From the NCBI GenBank assembly GCA_003415625.1, contig PYIU01000003.1, positions 4,898,001-4,962,000 on the forward strand: a DNA stretch of 64,000 bases, written 5' to 3'. Origin of the DNA: Aquanectria penicillioides (Eukaryota > Ascomycota > Sordariomycetes > Hypocreales > Nectriaceae). Shown piece after piece: positions 1-12,432 of the stretch (its first letter is position 1; the number at the start of each line of letters is the position of its first letter). The notes under the pieces were generated by a model. The model was not told the origin of the DNA. It saw only the letters and a list, made by a program, of their open reading frames with translations, and searched no databases. Position numbers and translations under genes: made by a program.

Positions 1-3000
1 TCTTCACTCGCAGATGCCGGGTGTAGGTGTGAGGACACGGGCAGCAATTTGAAAGTCAAGGTGAGTGGGAGGTGCGTGTGAGTATTGAGTGTGAGTTGTG
101 CGAGAGTGCTGCTGGAGACTAGAGATGGTTGGGGCGCGAAGCGTTCAGAGGTCGGAGGAGGGGTAGTTTTGCAGTGTCGAATTTCCGTGAGAGCGGGACG
201 ACGGAAGACGCCAAGGAAGCAGAGGAAGCCGGAGCCTGAGAAGAAGCCGGCGATATGAGGCAAGACAGTGCAATATGAAGGCCACAGAGAAGGATGTGAA
301 GGAGAGGAGGAAGGTTGGTGATTCTTATTGCCGGCCGGATGGGGACGTGGGAGGTGGGACATTGGGAATTGGGACATGGGACATGGGACATGGCACACAC
401 AAGGACGTGAGGTAGGACGTGGGACTGTGGGCGTGGCCCTCTTTTTTTTTTCCTTGCACCCCCGTCGACCGTTAGTCCATTGTTATGATGCGCCCCGACA
501 GCTTAAAGTGCGCCCCTGGGGGGGCGGCGGCCCTGGGGCCCTGGAGGCATTGGGGTATTGGGTTGCTAGGGGCGAGCCGGCAAGCCGGACAGGCAGGTAC
601 GTAGGGTTAGGTAGGTCGAGCTAGGTTAGGTAGGTAGGTATGGTAAGGCAAGGTAGAGTCGAGGAAGCAGGTACTGCCTAGGTATGCAGGTAAGCTAAAG
701 GTAGGTAGCCAAGTAGGGAGTAAACAAGCCAGTCTGGGGTGGGCAAGAACGAGGCACAGAAGAAGAAGTAGAAGAAGGGGGGGTACTTCGTCGGGGAGGG
801 GGGTAGGCCGCACGATGGGCTAAGCCTTGGCCCATGCAAAGGTGAAGGGAACGGAAAGGAAGGGAAGGGAAAAGGAAGGGGGGAACCAACTCGGTCACAG
901 TCGCGGCCACTCGAGACAGGGTCGTACCTGCCCACTCACTGCCTACCTACATGTCCCTGTCCAAGGTCTCTCTAACGGCTTCAGGTCCGTATTAGGAGAG
1001 AGCGAGCGATCTGGGTAGGGGGCAAGCACGTAGGCACTGACAGGGCGACTGGGCACAGAGGCACAAGCGCGCGCGCACAACAGGTCACCAAACCCGAGGC
1101 CAGCTGAATATGAGAAAAAAAAAACAAGCGTGTGCAACAAACGCTTGCCTTGCTAGTTTTGACTTTGTGCCTCGACCTCCGAGCAAGCGCCCATCCACAG
1201 ACAATAAACTCTTTGCCCAGGCACCTCGGGCATACATGCACCTACCTGCCCTCGTCTACCGTAGGTATGTACGTAGGTAGTTAGGTAGGTACCTAGGTAG
1301 GCAGGCAAACAGACACAGGTACCTAGGTAGGTAGTGGTAGTAATAGTAGTAGTAGTTGGTGGTCCAAACAATTCACCTCCAAAATGGCCCTCACAAGGTA
1401 TTTCGATAGTGTGTTACGGCACCACAGGAGACAGAAGCCCTCCCATACAAAAGTACGTCTGTACCAGTCCTTACGTACCTAGGTAGGTAGGCACCTATCT
1501 ACCGCCTAGGGCTGTCGTGCTGGATCTTACCCCCCCCCCCCTCAGATTGTGCGGCCGCCGTCGCTGTCAGTGTCGAAATGCGCCGAAGCCGCTCCCGCAG
1601 GGGACACACAGACAGGCACACAAGGCACAAGAGGCTAGGCTGGTGCTGTTTGGGAACTCTCGTTGGCTTCCACTCCAGCGGTGGCCGCCCGCTGGGGGTC
1701 GGGGGGAGGCCTGTTGGCCCGCGGGCGGGAGATGGTGGGATGCGCCTGTGTTTCGGGGTTGGAATGCCCGCAGCCGGCCGCACCCTGCCTTAGCGTCGAG
1801 CAAGTGTAGTGGTGCTGTGGCAGTTAGCGCGGGACAGGGAACATGGGATGATGGGAGATACAACCATGGTCGATGGAAAATGCCATCGATGAGGCTTGGG
1901 GCAGGCCAAGAGACAACCAAGCTACCCACAATGCGATGGCGCCGGCACACCACTAATACACTAAAACACACGAGCCAGAATATAGCAGCACCACTCGCCA
2001 CACACCACATGTTGAATTGGGTTGCCAATTGTTCGCTGTGCTAGGACTTCGTGATGAGATTTCTCACCATGAACATTTTCAAGTGTCTCCACAGGGTGTT
2101 GTGGGCAGTTTGATCGCAGTTGCTTTCATTGGCATGGGGCAAAACTGACCCGATACACAAGTTGAGTGCAGCAATGGTCGAATTTCATCCAGGTGGCGAG
2201 CGTCTCATTTGGCAGTTGCCTTCGCTGCAACCAGGTCATGGTTATCTAAATAACGAAACAAAGACCCAGACAATGCAACTTGGAGCAATCACCCAACCGG
2301 CAACTGAGGTGGTTGATGATTGCTTCCTTCCTTCCTCTTCTTCCTCTTCTTCCCTTCTTCTTCCTGCTTACCGTCTTGTCAATGAATTCTAGCCAACGCC
2401 GATTGCTAAACGAGGCCGAATGGCCCAGTCGACAGACATACAGTTGGCCCGATTCTCGGTTCCGTGCTCCAAGTCGTCTGGACTACCTACCTAGGACCTA
2501 GTTCTAGAGTCTCCTATACCATTGGCCTACGTAGCCCATTTCCAGTGGCCCGTAGCCCGTAGCCCGTAGCTCGTCCATAGCTCGCACCCACAAGATCAAC
2601 CCGATGCGATGGGCGGCCTTTCTTAGTGCCCGCTCACTGCTGTTCCACGCCTTCGCCTCCGCCCCTCCGCCGTTGATGGTGTGCTGTGTAGCTCGCCTGG
2701 GGCTAGTCAAGGGCCCCCAAACGATGTGGGAGTCAGACAGTGGGAAGTTAGTGAGTTCAAGCGGGAATGTGATGTAGGAAATGTGTGGCAAATGGCCCAG
2801 GCCGTCTGAGGCTGTACCGCCCTGTCTTACGAGTGCATCCCCCACCCTGACTGAATCTTTAGGGAGCCCCTACCCCTCAGGCTTACCGCACAAGCCAGCC
2901 GCTGGCTACCACTGGTTCAGAGCACCTACAAGCCCCATTTTCTTCCCGCCCACCCCGTTTCGTCCCGTCATTGTGCCGGTGCTCTCCCGTTGCGATTGGG

Positions 3001-6000
3001 ACTTGGGGTTGAGGTTGGGGCACCAAGATCCCTCTACCGTGTTCTGCGTATGGGCACGGTACATGAGCGCCATGCCTACCTGGCGTCCTGCACGTAGGTC
3101 CGCCTGACAGATGCGTTGCGCTGCGCTGCACCGCACACCGCACGCAACCGCAAATTGCACTTGCACTGCACACTAATTACACCGAGAAGTGGCAGACTCA
3201 CTTCCCTGCTTACTTGGCTGGCACGGTCGTTGGCATGCGTTCCTTCGACTTACCTGACCCGTAGACTAGACATAGTAGCAGTATCTCATGTCTGTGCCTT
3301 GCAAATTCATCTCTGGCAGGCGTCTCCTCAGAGAGAAGGTGCGGAAAGCCCTGCACGCACTAAATATTGCAGGCTCCGCTGGGGCTTTAGGTACCACCCG
3401 CCCCTCTTTCCCGAGGCACTCTGTTCAACCTCCCAGACAAGACTAAAACAAAGACTCAGACATCGAGACATGGTTGCCACCAACCATCCGCTCCATCTCA
3501 CCCAGAATCCAGGTTCTGCTCATGCGGTATGCGCAACCCCCCTGTCAATTCTGGCTAGCCACATGCCCCAAATCCTTTCCAAGCATGGACGCCAGGACTC
3601 CCACCGACAGATGTTTCCTTGTCTTACACTCCAAGACGTCGTTTTCTCGATTTATCGAGAAATGCTAAAGTGAACCATGTGCTCGACTGGACTGCCGAAG
3701 CACACCGGGTCACCGCCACGAGTTTGAGGCGGCGATTTTGTGGCCAGGCGCTGTGCTTACGCGCCGCGAACACGCACACCTCGCCGTGATAAATCATCAA
3801 TCGTCCTGGATCACCAGTTCAGGGGGGGTGTGATGAGCCCCCCCATTTCTCTCCGTGTCCTGCAAGCGCTCGCCCAGTGTCGGGCCTGCGCGCTGAATCC
3901 GGAGTTTTGGTACAGGAGGGTTGCCAGGCTCTCCGCTCTTTGCAACCACACTTCAGAGATTGGCAGCACCTGGGAGGCGCGCAGCTTATTAGCCTGCTGG
4001 CGACCTGCCAGCACTGTGTTGTGTTGTGTCGTGTCGGACTGCTCGTCGATCGAAATCAGGTTCGTCAACGCACTATGACAAGATCGGCTTGGCCTCCGCC
4101 CGCCATGCCCACTGCACTGGGTCTTCCCAAACTGTCCGCGCCTACATGGTACAACCATATGGTACACGATGCCTGATTAGCCCCGATGACGCTTGGCTGG
4201 CCGAACCGTCGATGCATGCCTGTCCCGCCGGGCCCCCGACTCGACGGAGACGCAGGACGGATTGGTCGATTGATTGATTGATTGAATGTTGACCAACGCT
4301 CAAACATCACTGGCACTAGTAACGGCACTTCTTTTCCCATTGCCACTGCCACTGCCACCAACAACAGTGCCACTACTCATGCCACCACATGACGAGCCCT
4401 AGACTCCCCGCGAACCGACCCGGGCCGCCCTCCTCAACATGGCCCCCGCCGCCGTTTCTGTTCCGACCAACAGAGTGATAATTGCGGGCGATACGCCCAG
4501 TCTCCAGGCTCGCTCACCTCCAACATAGACGCTGATACGCTCATACTGTCGAGTCTAGTCCCAATATGCGGCCGTGTAAACCGCAGTGAAACTTTTCTGT
4601 CCACCGACTGACTGATAGACCGGGTCTAATCATCAACCCTGCTCGCAAAATGCAGACGGACTCGCCGGGCCAGGGGTAATGTTCACCCCAACACGAATCC
4701 ATCGTGGGGCGTGTCTTTGGGCGCGTCGGACCAAGCGAAAAATACCATGCAATGCCGCCCAGGCCACGAGCAAATTCCCTTCTTTAACCGTCACATTACA
4801 CCCAAGGACAAAACTGATTGGCGATTCTGGACATGTGGCCCCTCAATCGCCCTCTCATCTTCTGACGTGGGCCATCTTGTCATTATTGGCCAAGCCAGAG
4901 CTGGGAGCCTCGCCCTATGAAACTCTTCGAGTCCATATTTACGTTCTAGAGGTCGGTCGTAAGGTGGTTTCTAAGATGTGGCTGCATTGGGTCACAGCAT
5001 CGGCTGCGTATCACCTGGCCTCGGGCTACAGACTCATGGAACTTCCACGAGTTTTTGGGGCCAGGAACCCAGGGAAACAGGGAAGAATACAGTACCAACG
5101 CATGCACATGGACTACCTGTTTCCACACAACCTTCCAACACATCCTATTCGTTAATCTTATGTGGTCAGTCTCAAATGGTACGTTGCTTCAACTGTTGAT
5201 TTTCCCGCCTAACGCATCATATTAGGAGCCGAGGTATCACACACTTGTCATGTTTGCAATCAAGCTGTCTCAATGACTTGGCGAATGAGAATTGACATCG
5301 TTGAATCTCTCCCAACTCTCATTCCCCCCCCCCCTGGCTGAGGACTTTTCACCTGCGAGCGGCGATAGGCAATGGCCAGGAAAGGTGGCTACGTGCTTCT
5401 GGCCAGGGCGCTGCCTTGCCCATGCTCGTTACCTTACGCACCTCATGCATGCATGCCCTTGGCGTGGGAACCGGCCAACAGTGAACCGCTCCAGACCGCC
5501 CCATGTCCATGTGGGGACGAGTGACCGGATCTTCTTTCAGAGCCATTGAGGCCCTAGGGGCATCTTCTCTTCAGTCTCCTCGTATTGCCTGAGATTTGGC
5601 CAAGCTGGCGCTGCAGTGCGCGTGTGCCGCAGCCGGTCGGCCAATGTCGTGTTCTTAAGTCTGTCCCAGCCCCATGGCCGTCCAGAAATGTGGCAGAGGC
5701 AATGGCACGCCGGACAAATACCAATGTGACGCCGAAATAATCGGCTCCAGGATCTGTTATCCACCACCCTTCGTCCTTTTGTAAAGGAAAAGCCCCTATC
5801 AGCGCAATTGGACTCACCAGCCAGCCGTCTCCCTTTGGGGCCGAAATCGTCAAATTCTTATCGCAGTGGGGTATGTGTTGCCATCGACGATACCAACACA
5901 TAAATATGATGATATTCAAAAACTACATCAATCCTCTTCCCTTCCACATTGTTACACCTCCCACATCCGAGCACTGGTTTCCATTGAGAGTGAAAGAAGG

Positions 6001-9000
6001 AAGGGCAAACCCGAATCTGTGGGCCACCTTACACAGCTGCCCAGCCTACCGGAGCCCTCTTCAACCTGCCCCAGTACCACTAGCTTGGGTAGACAGTCTC
6101 AGATCTCGCATGCCGGGTGCTGGAGCTGTTGTCAGCCGAATAAGTTAAGATACCATCCCCTATTCAATCCTCGCAAGTGTCCCAGAGGATGGAATATTTG
6201 GAAATGAGGTTTGCTTTGTCCTAACCTTGAACCCTGCCATCTCCCGCGCTATCCAGAGGGCTGGGTCAAAACCATTCGCCGCAGATCCCAGCTAGGGTTG
6301 ACAATAGAACCCTTCTTATGGATCCACCTGTCTTGCACCACTTCGACAATCGCGCTTCAAGCGAATCAATTGCCATTCCACAAGACGGGCAAAGGCGGCA
6401 GATGTTGCGAAATTAGCCCAACCTCATTATCGCCGAGGTCTGAGCTGTAACGCCCTTGGCAGAACTATCTATGCATGGTGCGCACGATTCCGCCATGCTT
6501 TGTACAGGCCGACTGAGCGGAATGGACCTCGATGTACTCCTCGGACGGTGGGCCCGGTTCCCTGGTTCGCGGGCATATCCATTTAATTGGAGCCACTCGC
6601 TAAACTCCAGAAACCAGGGATGAGGGGCTTATTTCGCTATTGGTTCTACTGTTGGTGGTATCAAAAGCGACGACGTAGCCTGGCCAACTTGGTTGTGAAA
6701 CTCTTTGATAATGTTGAGAGATATGTTCAGGCAAGTTCGATCTGCTGCATCAACGATTTAGACATGCCGGACATGCCCCCTCCCCAAGCTGGGCGTAGTT
6801 ATGAGCCCGTGGGTTTGGACATATCATATCTGTCGATTTAGTCATTTACCTAAGCCCGTATTCCCGACAGTGTGTGATAGCAGATCGAGAAGCATGATTG
6901 GGTGCTATCGCAGCCAATGCAGCAATATTGTTGTCTGATTCACTCAATTCCAGGGGTGTTGCTCACGACGGGGGACCAAACACTACCCACGGCGTTGTTA
7001 CCCTGGCACCCACGGGCAGTTGATACGAGACGAGAGAGAACAAGAGCAGGCTGCTAACCCCTCAATCCCTCAACTAGTATCAGCCGGGCTGAACCACTCC
7101 ATCGGGAACTGGTGTGTCAGGCGACCATTCGGGGTGGAGGGGGTAAGCTACTGGTCCTCCCCCCCCCCCCCCCCTGGCTCGTTCTAGTTGTCCTGCTACC
7201 GTCAATGGGCATGGAACCAGTGATTTTCGGTCGACAGTTAGGCGAAGAACTTGTTTAGGAGTCATCAGGCATGGGTCTAGTCAGCCGCTCCCTGGCGCAT
7301 CGCTACCGATTTGCACACGCCTCACCATCTACTCTTCGTCTGGACGGACAACATGCAGGAGTGATAGGTGTCCGAGCGCAGTCAATCTACTTCTAATCCG
7401 GCATCCCGGAAGCTAGTGTTGGGCAAGCCCTCCATCGCAGACCGCCTTGAGTCCCATGATGACCTGTGACTCTGCCCTGCAACAGGGTCTCTCTATTCTC
7501 TCGACGTGGCGTGATACATCTTATGCAGCCAACTTCGGCCCTCCGCGGGTTTCTCCCCAGCCCAGAAGCAGAAGGCAAAGACCTCGACCTCAAAGTGGCC
7601 AGTGCCACTGTTACACTCACTAATGCTCTTTGGATCTGGTTGTCTGGCGCCCTCGCTTCTCCTCCCCCATGCCGGGCACATTAGCAAGCGCTCTGCGGGA
7701 AATCCCCCGAGACTGATGAGACATGATCCTGACCCCTGTCGACTGTGCCGCATTGGTGCAAAAGCTGTCCCAGACTGTCGGGTCGAGCACTGTGGGGCAA
7801 TGAAATTACGGTGCCGGCGGCAGTTGGAACATTCGCACGGGGTGCATGATTCACCGGCCGGTGATGATTCTGTCTACCATGGTTGCGATACGGCGGTAGT
7901 GACACTAACGAGAATACGGATACGGTACTGTATTTGATTTGGTCTGCTGGGATGCAGTCAACAAAACAAGTCAGGTTGATTCGGGGCACCATTCAGCGTC
8001 ATGCACTTGCAGAGCGCACAGGATCTAGCCTCGCATTATCGGCATGCCGTTACAGTAGGCAGAAACGCACGACCATTAGTGGTCCTGCAGCAAGGGAAGT
8101 CTCCTCCCAAATTCACGACACCAGGGTCATCACACTTCATGACTCTGATCCGTGCCCACGGAGCAGCATGCTGGTGCAGGCTTTGTTTATTTGTTTACTT
8201 ATTTGGTTAATTTCTTTGCACGAGGAGTCAAAGTCAGAGAGGGCGCAATGGAGGAAACGCCGCCCGTTTCTTGGCGACCTGTCCCGCAGCGCAGGGATTC
8301 TACGCTGATCCCACCAGGGTGTGTCATCTCGAGCCAACACTCAGTGGCTGCAGATTCCCAGCCCCCGGGTCGTCCCTAGGTCGCGTCCGTTTCTGCTCCC
8401 AAGACAAAACGATGGACCAACAGCGTCTCACTAGTATGCACTGAATGCACCGGCCCACCATCGCCTGCCTCAAGTAAGGGAATAGATTGGGGGGCGGGGG
8501 CGCAAAGAGGAAGAAAAAAAATGTCAAAACATGTCCATGTCGGTGGCCTGGCCAGGGTGGCTTTGGGGGCGGGAAGAAGGAGAAAACACGGCGACAATAA
8601 CACCGATTCTATTACTGACCCAGTCCGGGATTATGTTCCTGAGGTGAGTAGCAACCCCCTCTCCCTTCTCCGCCCTTCGTCTCGACTCGGTGACACTGCT
8701 GGAATGGGAAACATGAGGTTGGTTTCGTGGTACGGTACGGTGAAGCTTTGGGGTCAACCATCATGTCGTCGCCCCCTCTCTCGTCACCCCACGACACAAC
8801 AACGTTGCAGTTCTTACTTACTAATGCACCGCCAGTTGGCAAGCATCGTTGATCAAATTTCAAATGTCAAAATTTCAAATCCAAAAGGGCACAATAAAGC
8901 TTTTTGAGATTGGGGTAACCTGGCGTAGTTGCCAATGGATATTTCCCCCCTTAAAGTCTTCGTTTCACTATACAGTTAGGCGGGCGATGGAAAGGCCGCC

Positions 9001-9216
9001 CTTGATTCTGAAAAAAGTTCCCTGTCCTCATTCCGTGAAGCCCCGATATGATTCAATCTGTTGGCCTGTTCATGCGACGCCTGCAGCCCAGCCCAAAGCA
9101 ACCCTTCGGCCCTTCCGCACCTGCACCGGCACCTTCTCCGGGTCTAGGGGGCCGTCATGTTGTTGGCCGTGTACTTGCATCCAGAGGGTCACGATGTGGG
9201 TTCAAAACACTCCCTC
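1..9216. other. Gene-free left end with simple repeats
   Basis: I see no credible protein gene here. Open frames reach at most about 185 codons, are low-complexity or Arg/Ser/Pro-rich, overlap one another on both strands, and show no domain or splice structure I recognise. The stretch holds GGTA/TACC tetranucleotide blocks around 600-700 and 1260-1500, uninterrupted C runs at 1530-1541, 5324-5334 and 7159-7174, and a short GATT repeat near 4266. The right edge is the 3' end of TOA1. It could hold non-coding transcripts or decayed sequence, but nothing visible decides between these. Confidence 0.6.
1260..1500. repeat. TACCTAGGTA palindromes in GGTA-rich block
   Basis: Three perfect copies of the 10-bp palindrome TACCTAGGTA lie at 1290-1299, 1320-1329 and 1476-1485, embedded in GTAGGTAG-type tetranucleotide runs. 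Related GGTA runs occur at about 600-670, and a fourth perfect palindrome is at 23641-23650. The pattern is seen only in intergenic DNA of this window. Its function is unknown; simple-sequence expansion is the plainest explanation. Confidence 0.7.
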
Positions 9217-11086
9217 TTACCACTCATACTCACCCGTAGCCTTGTGGAAGACATATTCCTTGCCGTTGACGGTCAAAACGCCGTCCTTAAGGGTGCACTT
9301 CCTATTCGGGTGTTAGTAAACAAATGAGTGGGAGGTTTTGCTAGGGGATGGAGCAATTCACCACTTGTTCTTGACGCGTTGGACTTTGTCATACATGCAG
9401 AGCATGATATGACCAAGACCCTCGTCGTCTACCTCATCGTCATCTCGGTCCTCATCGGGGTCATCCAAGTCCGAGTTGATGGCATCCTCATCGTCCTCAT
9501 CGTCTCCTCCATCGTAGGCAGCGGCCTGCTTGTCCTTAACTTCGGGGCGAGACCGAGCTGCAGTCGAATGGCGGGTAGCCTCTTTCAATGGGAGCATCAA
9601 TCCACCACCTTCCATACTCTTGGCCTTTGCAGCAATCTGTTCGTGCAGCATTCGGTCAATCTCTACCCGGCCTAGCTCGCGCAGGTCGCCAGTTGCACCC
9701 CGTTCCATAAGTATTCCTTCGAATTCATCATCATCATCATCACCAGGCCCATCCGTCTGACCATTGTTGATATGGGGCTGCCCATTCGCAGCTCGTTGCT
9801 GAGCGGTGGCTGCAGCCATGTGCTGGCGATACATTTGTTGCTGTTGGGGATTCATGGTAGGCTGCCCTTGCGGTGGCTGGGGTAGCTGAGACTGTTGTTG
9901 CTGAGCCTGTTGAGGCTGTTGCTGCTGATGCAGAGCGTTGATGGAGCTTGCAGCTCGTTGTCCGTATTGAGCCTGGAGTTGTTGGGCAGCCCGCTGAGCG
10001 GCAACATTTTGCTTGTCGTCCATGCCATTGTAGCCCTGGTATGGAGGGGGCATAGAGTTGGGCATGCCCGGCTCTTGTTTGATGCCAGGTTCCGTCTTGA
10101 CAAAGCCACCATCTGGCTTAACGCCATTTTGGCCCTGAGGAGCCTGTTGTCCAACATTGGGGAGAGACAGTCCTTGGGGGAGGGCCTGGGGGAATTGAGG
10201 CTGAACGTGGGCGGAAGGTGTTGGCACAGCAGGTTGCGCAGGCTGTGCTGGGGGAGGGTCAGGCTTGGGGTCCCAGGGGAACTTGGCAACGTCCAGCTGG
10301 GTCAACTTTCGTTGCCATCCCTAAAGAAAAATAACAGGAGGTCAGTTAACAGGCTTCATTGGTAGCAATATAAAACGAATATCGCTAGGATAGGCCAGAA
10401 AGAAACAATGGGATGTTGGGGAAATGGAAGGCACCGGCGCGCGTGAGAACTGGGTGGACAGCTCGTGTTGGTTCAGGCAGGTCAGCAACAGCGGGCAAAA
10501 TCCGCATCTAAACCCGCAGGCAATGCTATGCACGGCGCAGAGTGGATGCGTGAAGCTGATCGGCAAACACGTGAAGGAGGGGAGACGAAGGCGAACACGT
10601 CCAATCAAAAGAGCCACTGGCGACGTGGAGTCACAGCCCGAGTCGTGGCAGGGGTTTGGGGCTTAAAAGACCCAAATAGTGCTGCGTCGCCCCTCTCGCA
10701 ACCAGCCGTTTCCCTCCGCGCAAAGGCCCCAGCCGACGTCTTCGTCTCTGAAATGGCTCGAGTGAGCTGGCGCTCGCCGTCAACCTCGCCATCGCCGTTG
10801 TCTGTGGCAACGTCACTGTCATCTCTCCGCGTCCGCCGAGACAATGCAGGACAACATATACCGAAACGTGACGAATCTGTCCTCGTCGCCACGCTTTCCG
10901 GGGATGGGCAAGATAGGTAATCAAGGGGGCAATGCAGAGAAACTCAGCGAAATCGGGTCCTCTTACCTGTCGCAACTCCTCCAGCACCGACTCTTCAATT
11001 CCGCTCTCTTCGAAATCGACCCTTGAGCTGTTAATGACCTCGTCGATGATGGCCTGGTAGACGTTGCCGACCGCCTGGTTCGACAT
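9217..11086 (-). CDS. TOA1: Transcription initiation factor TFIIA large subunit
   Basis: Large (alpha/beta) subunit of TFIIA, which stabilises TBP on promoter DNA in the RNA polymerase II preinitiation complex in the nucleus. Exons on the minus strand are 11086-10967, 10320-9362 and 9301-9217, closing exactly to 387 residues. Residues 1-55 form the conserved N-terminal domain (NVYQAIIDEVINSSRVDFEE, then the EELRQ/GWQRKL splice junction). The middle is Pro/Gln-rich with poly-Gln tracts. An acidic stretch (DGGDDEDDED, DDPDEDRDDDE) leads into the C-terminal beta-barrel domain with YDKVQRVKNKWKCTLKDG and the terminal motif HKATGEYEW. The last intron is ordinary (60 nt), but intron 1 is 646 nt, far longer than others here. 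CDC20 lies upstream on the same strand. The identification is firm because both TFIIA domains are intact. Confidence 0.95.
10321..10966 (-). other. Unusually long first intron of TOA1
   Basis: The donor reads CGACAG/GTAAGAGG and the acceptor TTCTTTAG/GGATGG, joining residues 40 and 41 in phase 0 inside the conserved N-terminal TFIIA domain. At 646 nt it is several times longer than the other introns in the window, which I place at about 48-103 nt. No conserved exon is missing, because the flanking protein sequence is contiguous with the family. It may carry a regulatory element or alternative transcript, which cannot be judged from sequence alone. Confidence 0.8.
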
Positions 11087-12432
11087 GGTGCCAGTTGCTT
11101 GCCCTCTGCTTGGTTTCGCTAATGAGATGGAACTAGCCCCGTAGAACAAAGGGCTCGGTATGCGGGTCGCCGCCGTCGTTTGCGCCCTTGGGTGGAGTGT
11201 CGTTGGAATGCGCTCCTGGACTGCAATTTCGAGGTTGGTCGAATCCCGCTTGACGGGTGGCCGTGGAGCAAGACGGGGCGGGCGATGCCTCGGGGCGATG
11301 TGCGATGTGCGATGTGCGAATGCTAGGCGAAGTGATGAGGTGAACTCGGTGGGAATCCCCGATAGAGCAAATGTGCTTTGGGGGCGGCGGCTGCGAACAA
11401 GCGGCCGTAAAACACTTGAGTGCACAGCAAAAGAACAGAAATCCTTCCAAGCAGCCAATCAATACGTAGCGTCTTTAATCGCTGATTGCAGATGGGGTTT
11501 CCGTCGAGCGATTCCGTAGTGTTGTCGATCTAATCGTAGCTGTTGCAGTTGGTGCGCCGCAGTGATATGCAGTGGGGAGAGTTGGCAGCCTGTGGTAGAT
11601 TTCGACTTCTACAACTGGCGCAGACAGTCACCTAGCTGACTCAGCACCGCGGCTTCCTGATCCCACCGCTCTCGGCGGCCAGGCAGCTGAGGTGTCAATG
11701 GCCACTGAATCGCTCCCACTGGATTTCGAGACATTGGTCGTCAACAAATGACCGGGGTGGGAATAATAATTATTCTTATTCTAGTTTATTATCACAATGA
11801 TTATTGTTATTATTATTCCTTTGCCAATTTTCCCTTCACTTTCCTAACTCTATCTAGTAGTCTTCACTAAATTCATATCCTTTGCAGAAGATATCTACCT
11901 AGCTAGCTGCACATGAACGGGACAGAGAGTTCGAGGCCGATCTCTGTTGAACTAGCTTACCAATCACTTGCAGCCAGCATGCACTCCTGTGAAGCTTCAA
12001 CACCAGAAAATACGACGAAGGATGATATGATATGACGACGATGACCATCATACATAAATGTATATAATTTGTGATCCACAATTCAAAATTCACTACACAT
12101 AATGTCCAGCAAATTACGAGGCTATTCCACGCACGAGGTATTTTAAAACGACAAACGCCCGAGGCAATTCAATTCCTTTCTCAAAAGTGCAAATATTACT
12201 CCTACACAGCCAGCCAATCAATATGCAGCGGCACTGTCATTCTCCCAGGATATCGCATCATAAGTCATGACCATTCCGTTTCCGTTTCGTCCCCGCGTGG
12301 AGAAGCGCTTTCATACCACGTGCAGAAGGGCAGGCAAACTCCCCAACTCCGTGCTTCAAAGATACACAACTCCAAGAGACCCAGATACCAGTGAAAGGTT
12401 CATACCTACCGTTGTCCAGTTGGTACTGGTAT
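11087..12432. other. TOA1 upstream region and CDC20 3' region
   Basis: This spacer between two same-strand genes holds the TOA1 promoter/5' leader on the 11.1-11.6 kb side and the CDC20 3' UTR on the 12.0-12.4 kb side. In between is a markedly AT-rich patch with an inverted repeat (listed separately). I see no protein gene in it. Confidence 0.6.
11760..11819. repeat. AT-rich inverted repeat
   Basis: GGAATAATAAT at 11760-11770 is matched by its reverse complement ATTATTATTCC at 11809-11819, with about 38 nt of AT-rich sequence between. It sits in the only strongly AT-rich patch of the CDC20-TOA1 spacer. It might help 3' end formation of CDC20 or act as a boundary; that is inference. Confidence 0.5.
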
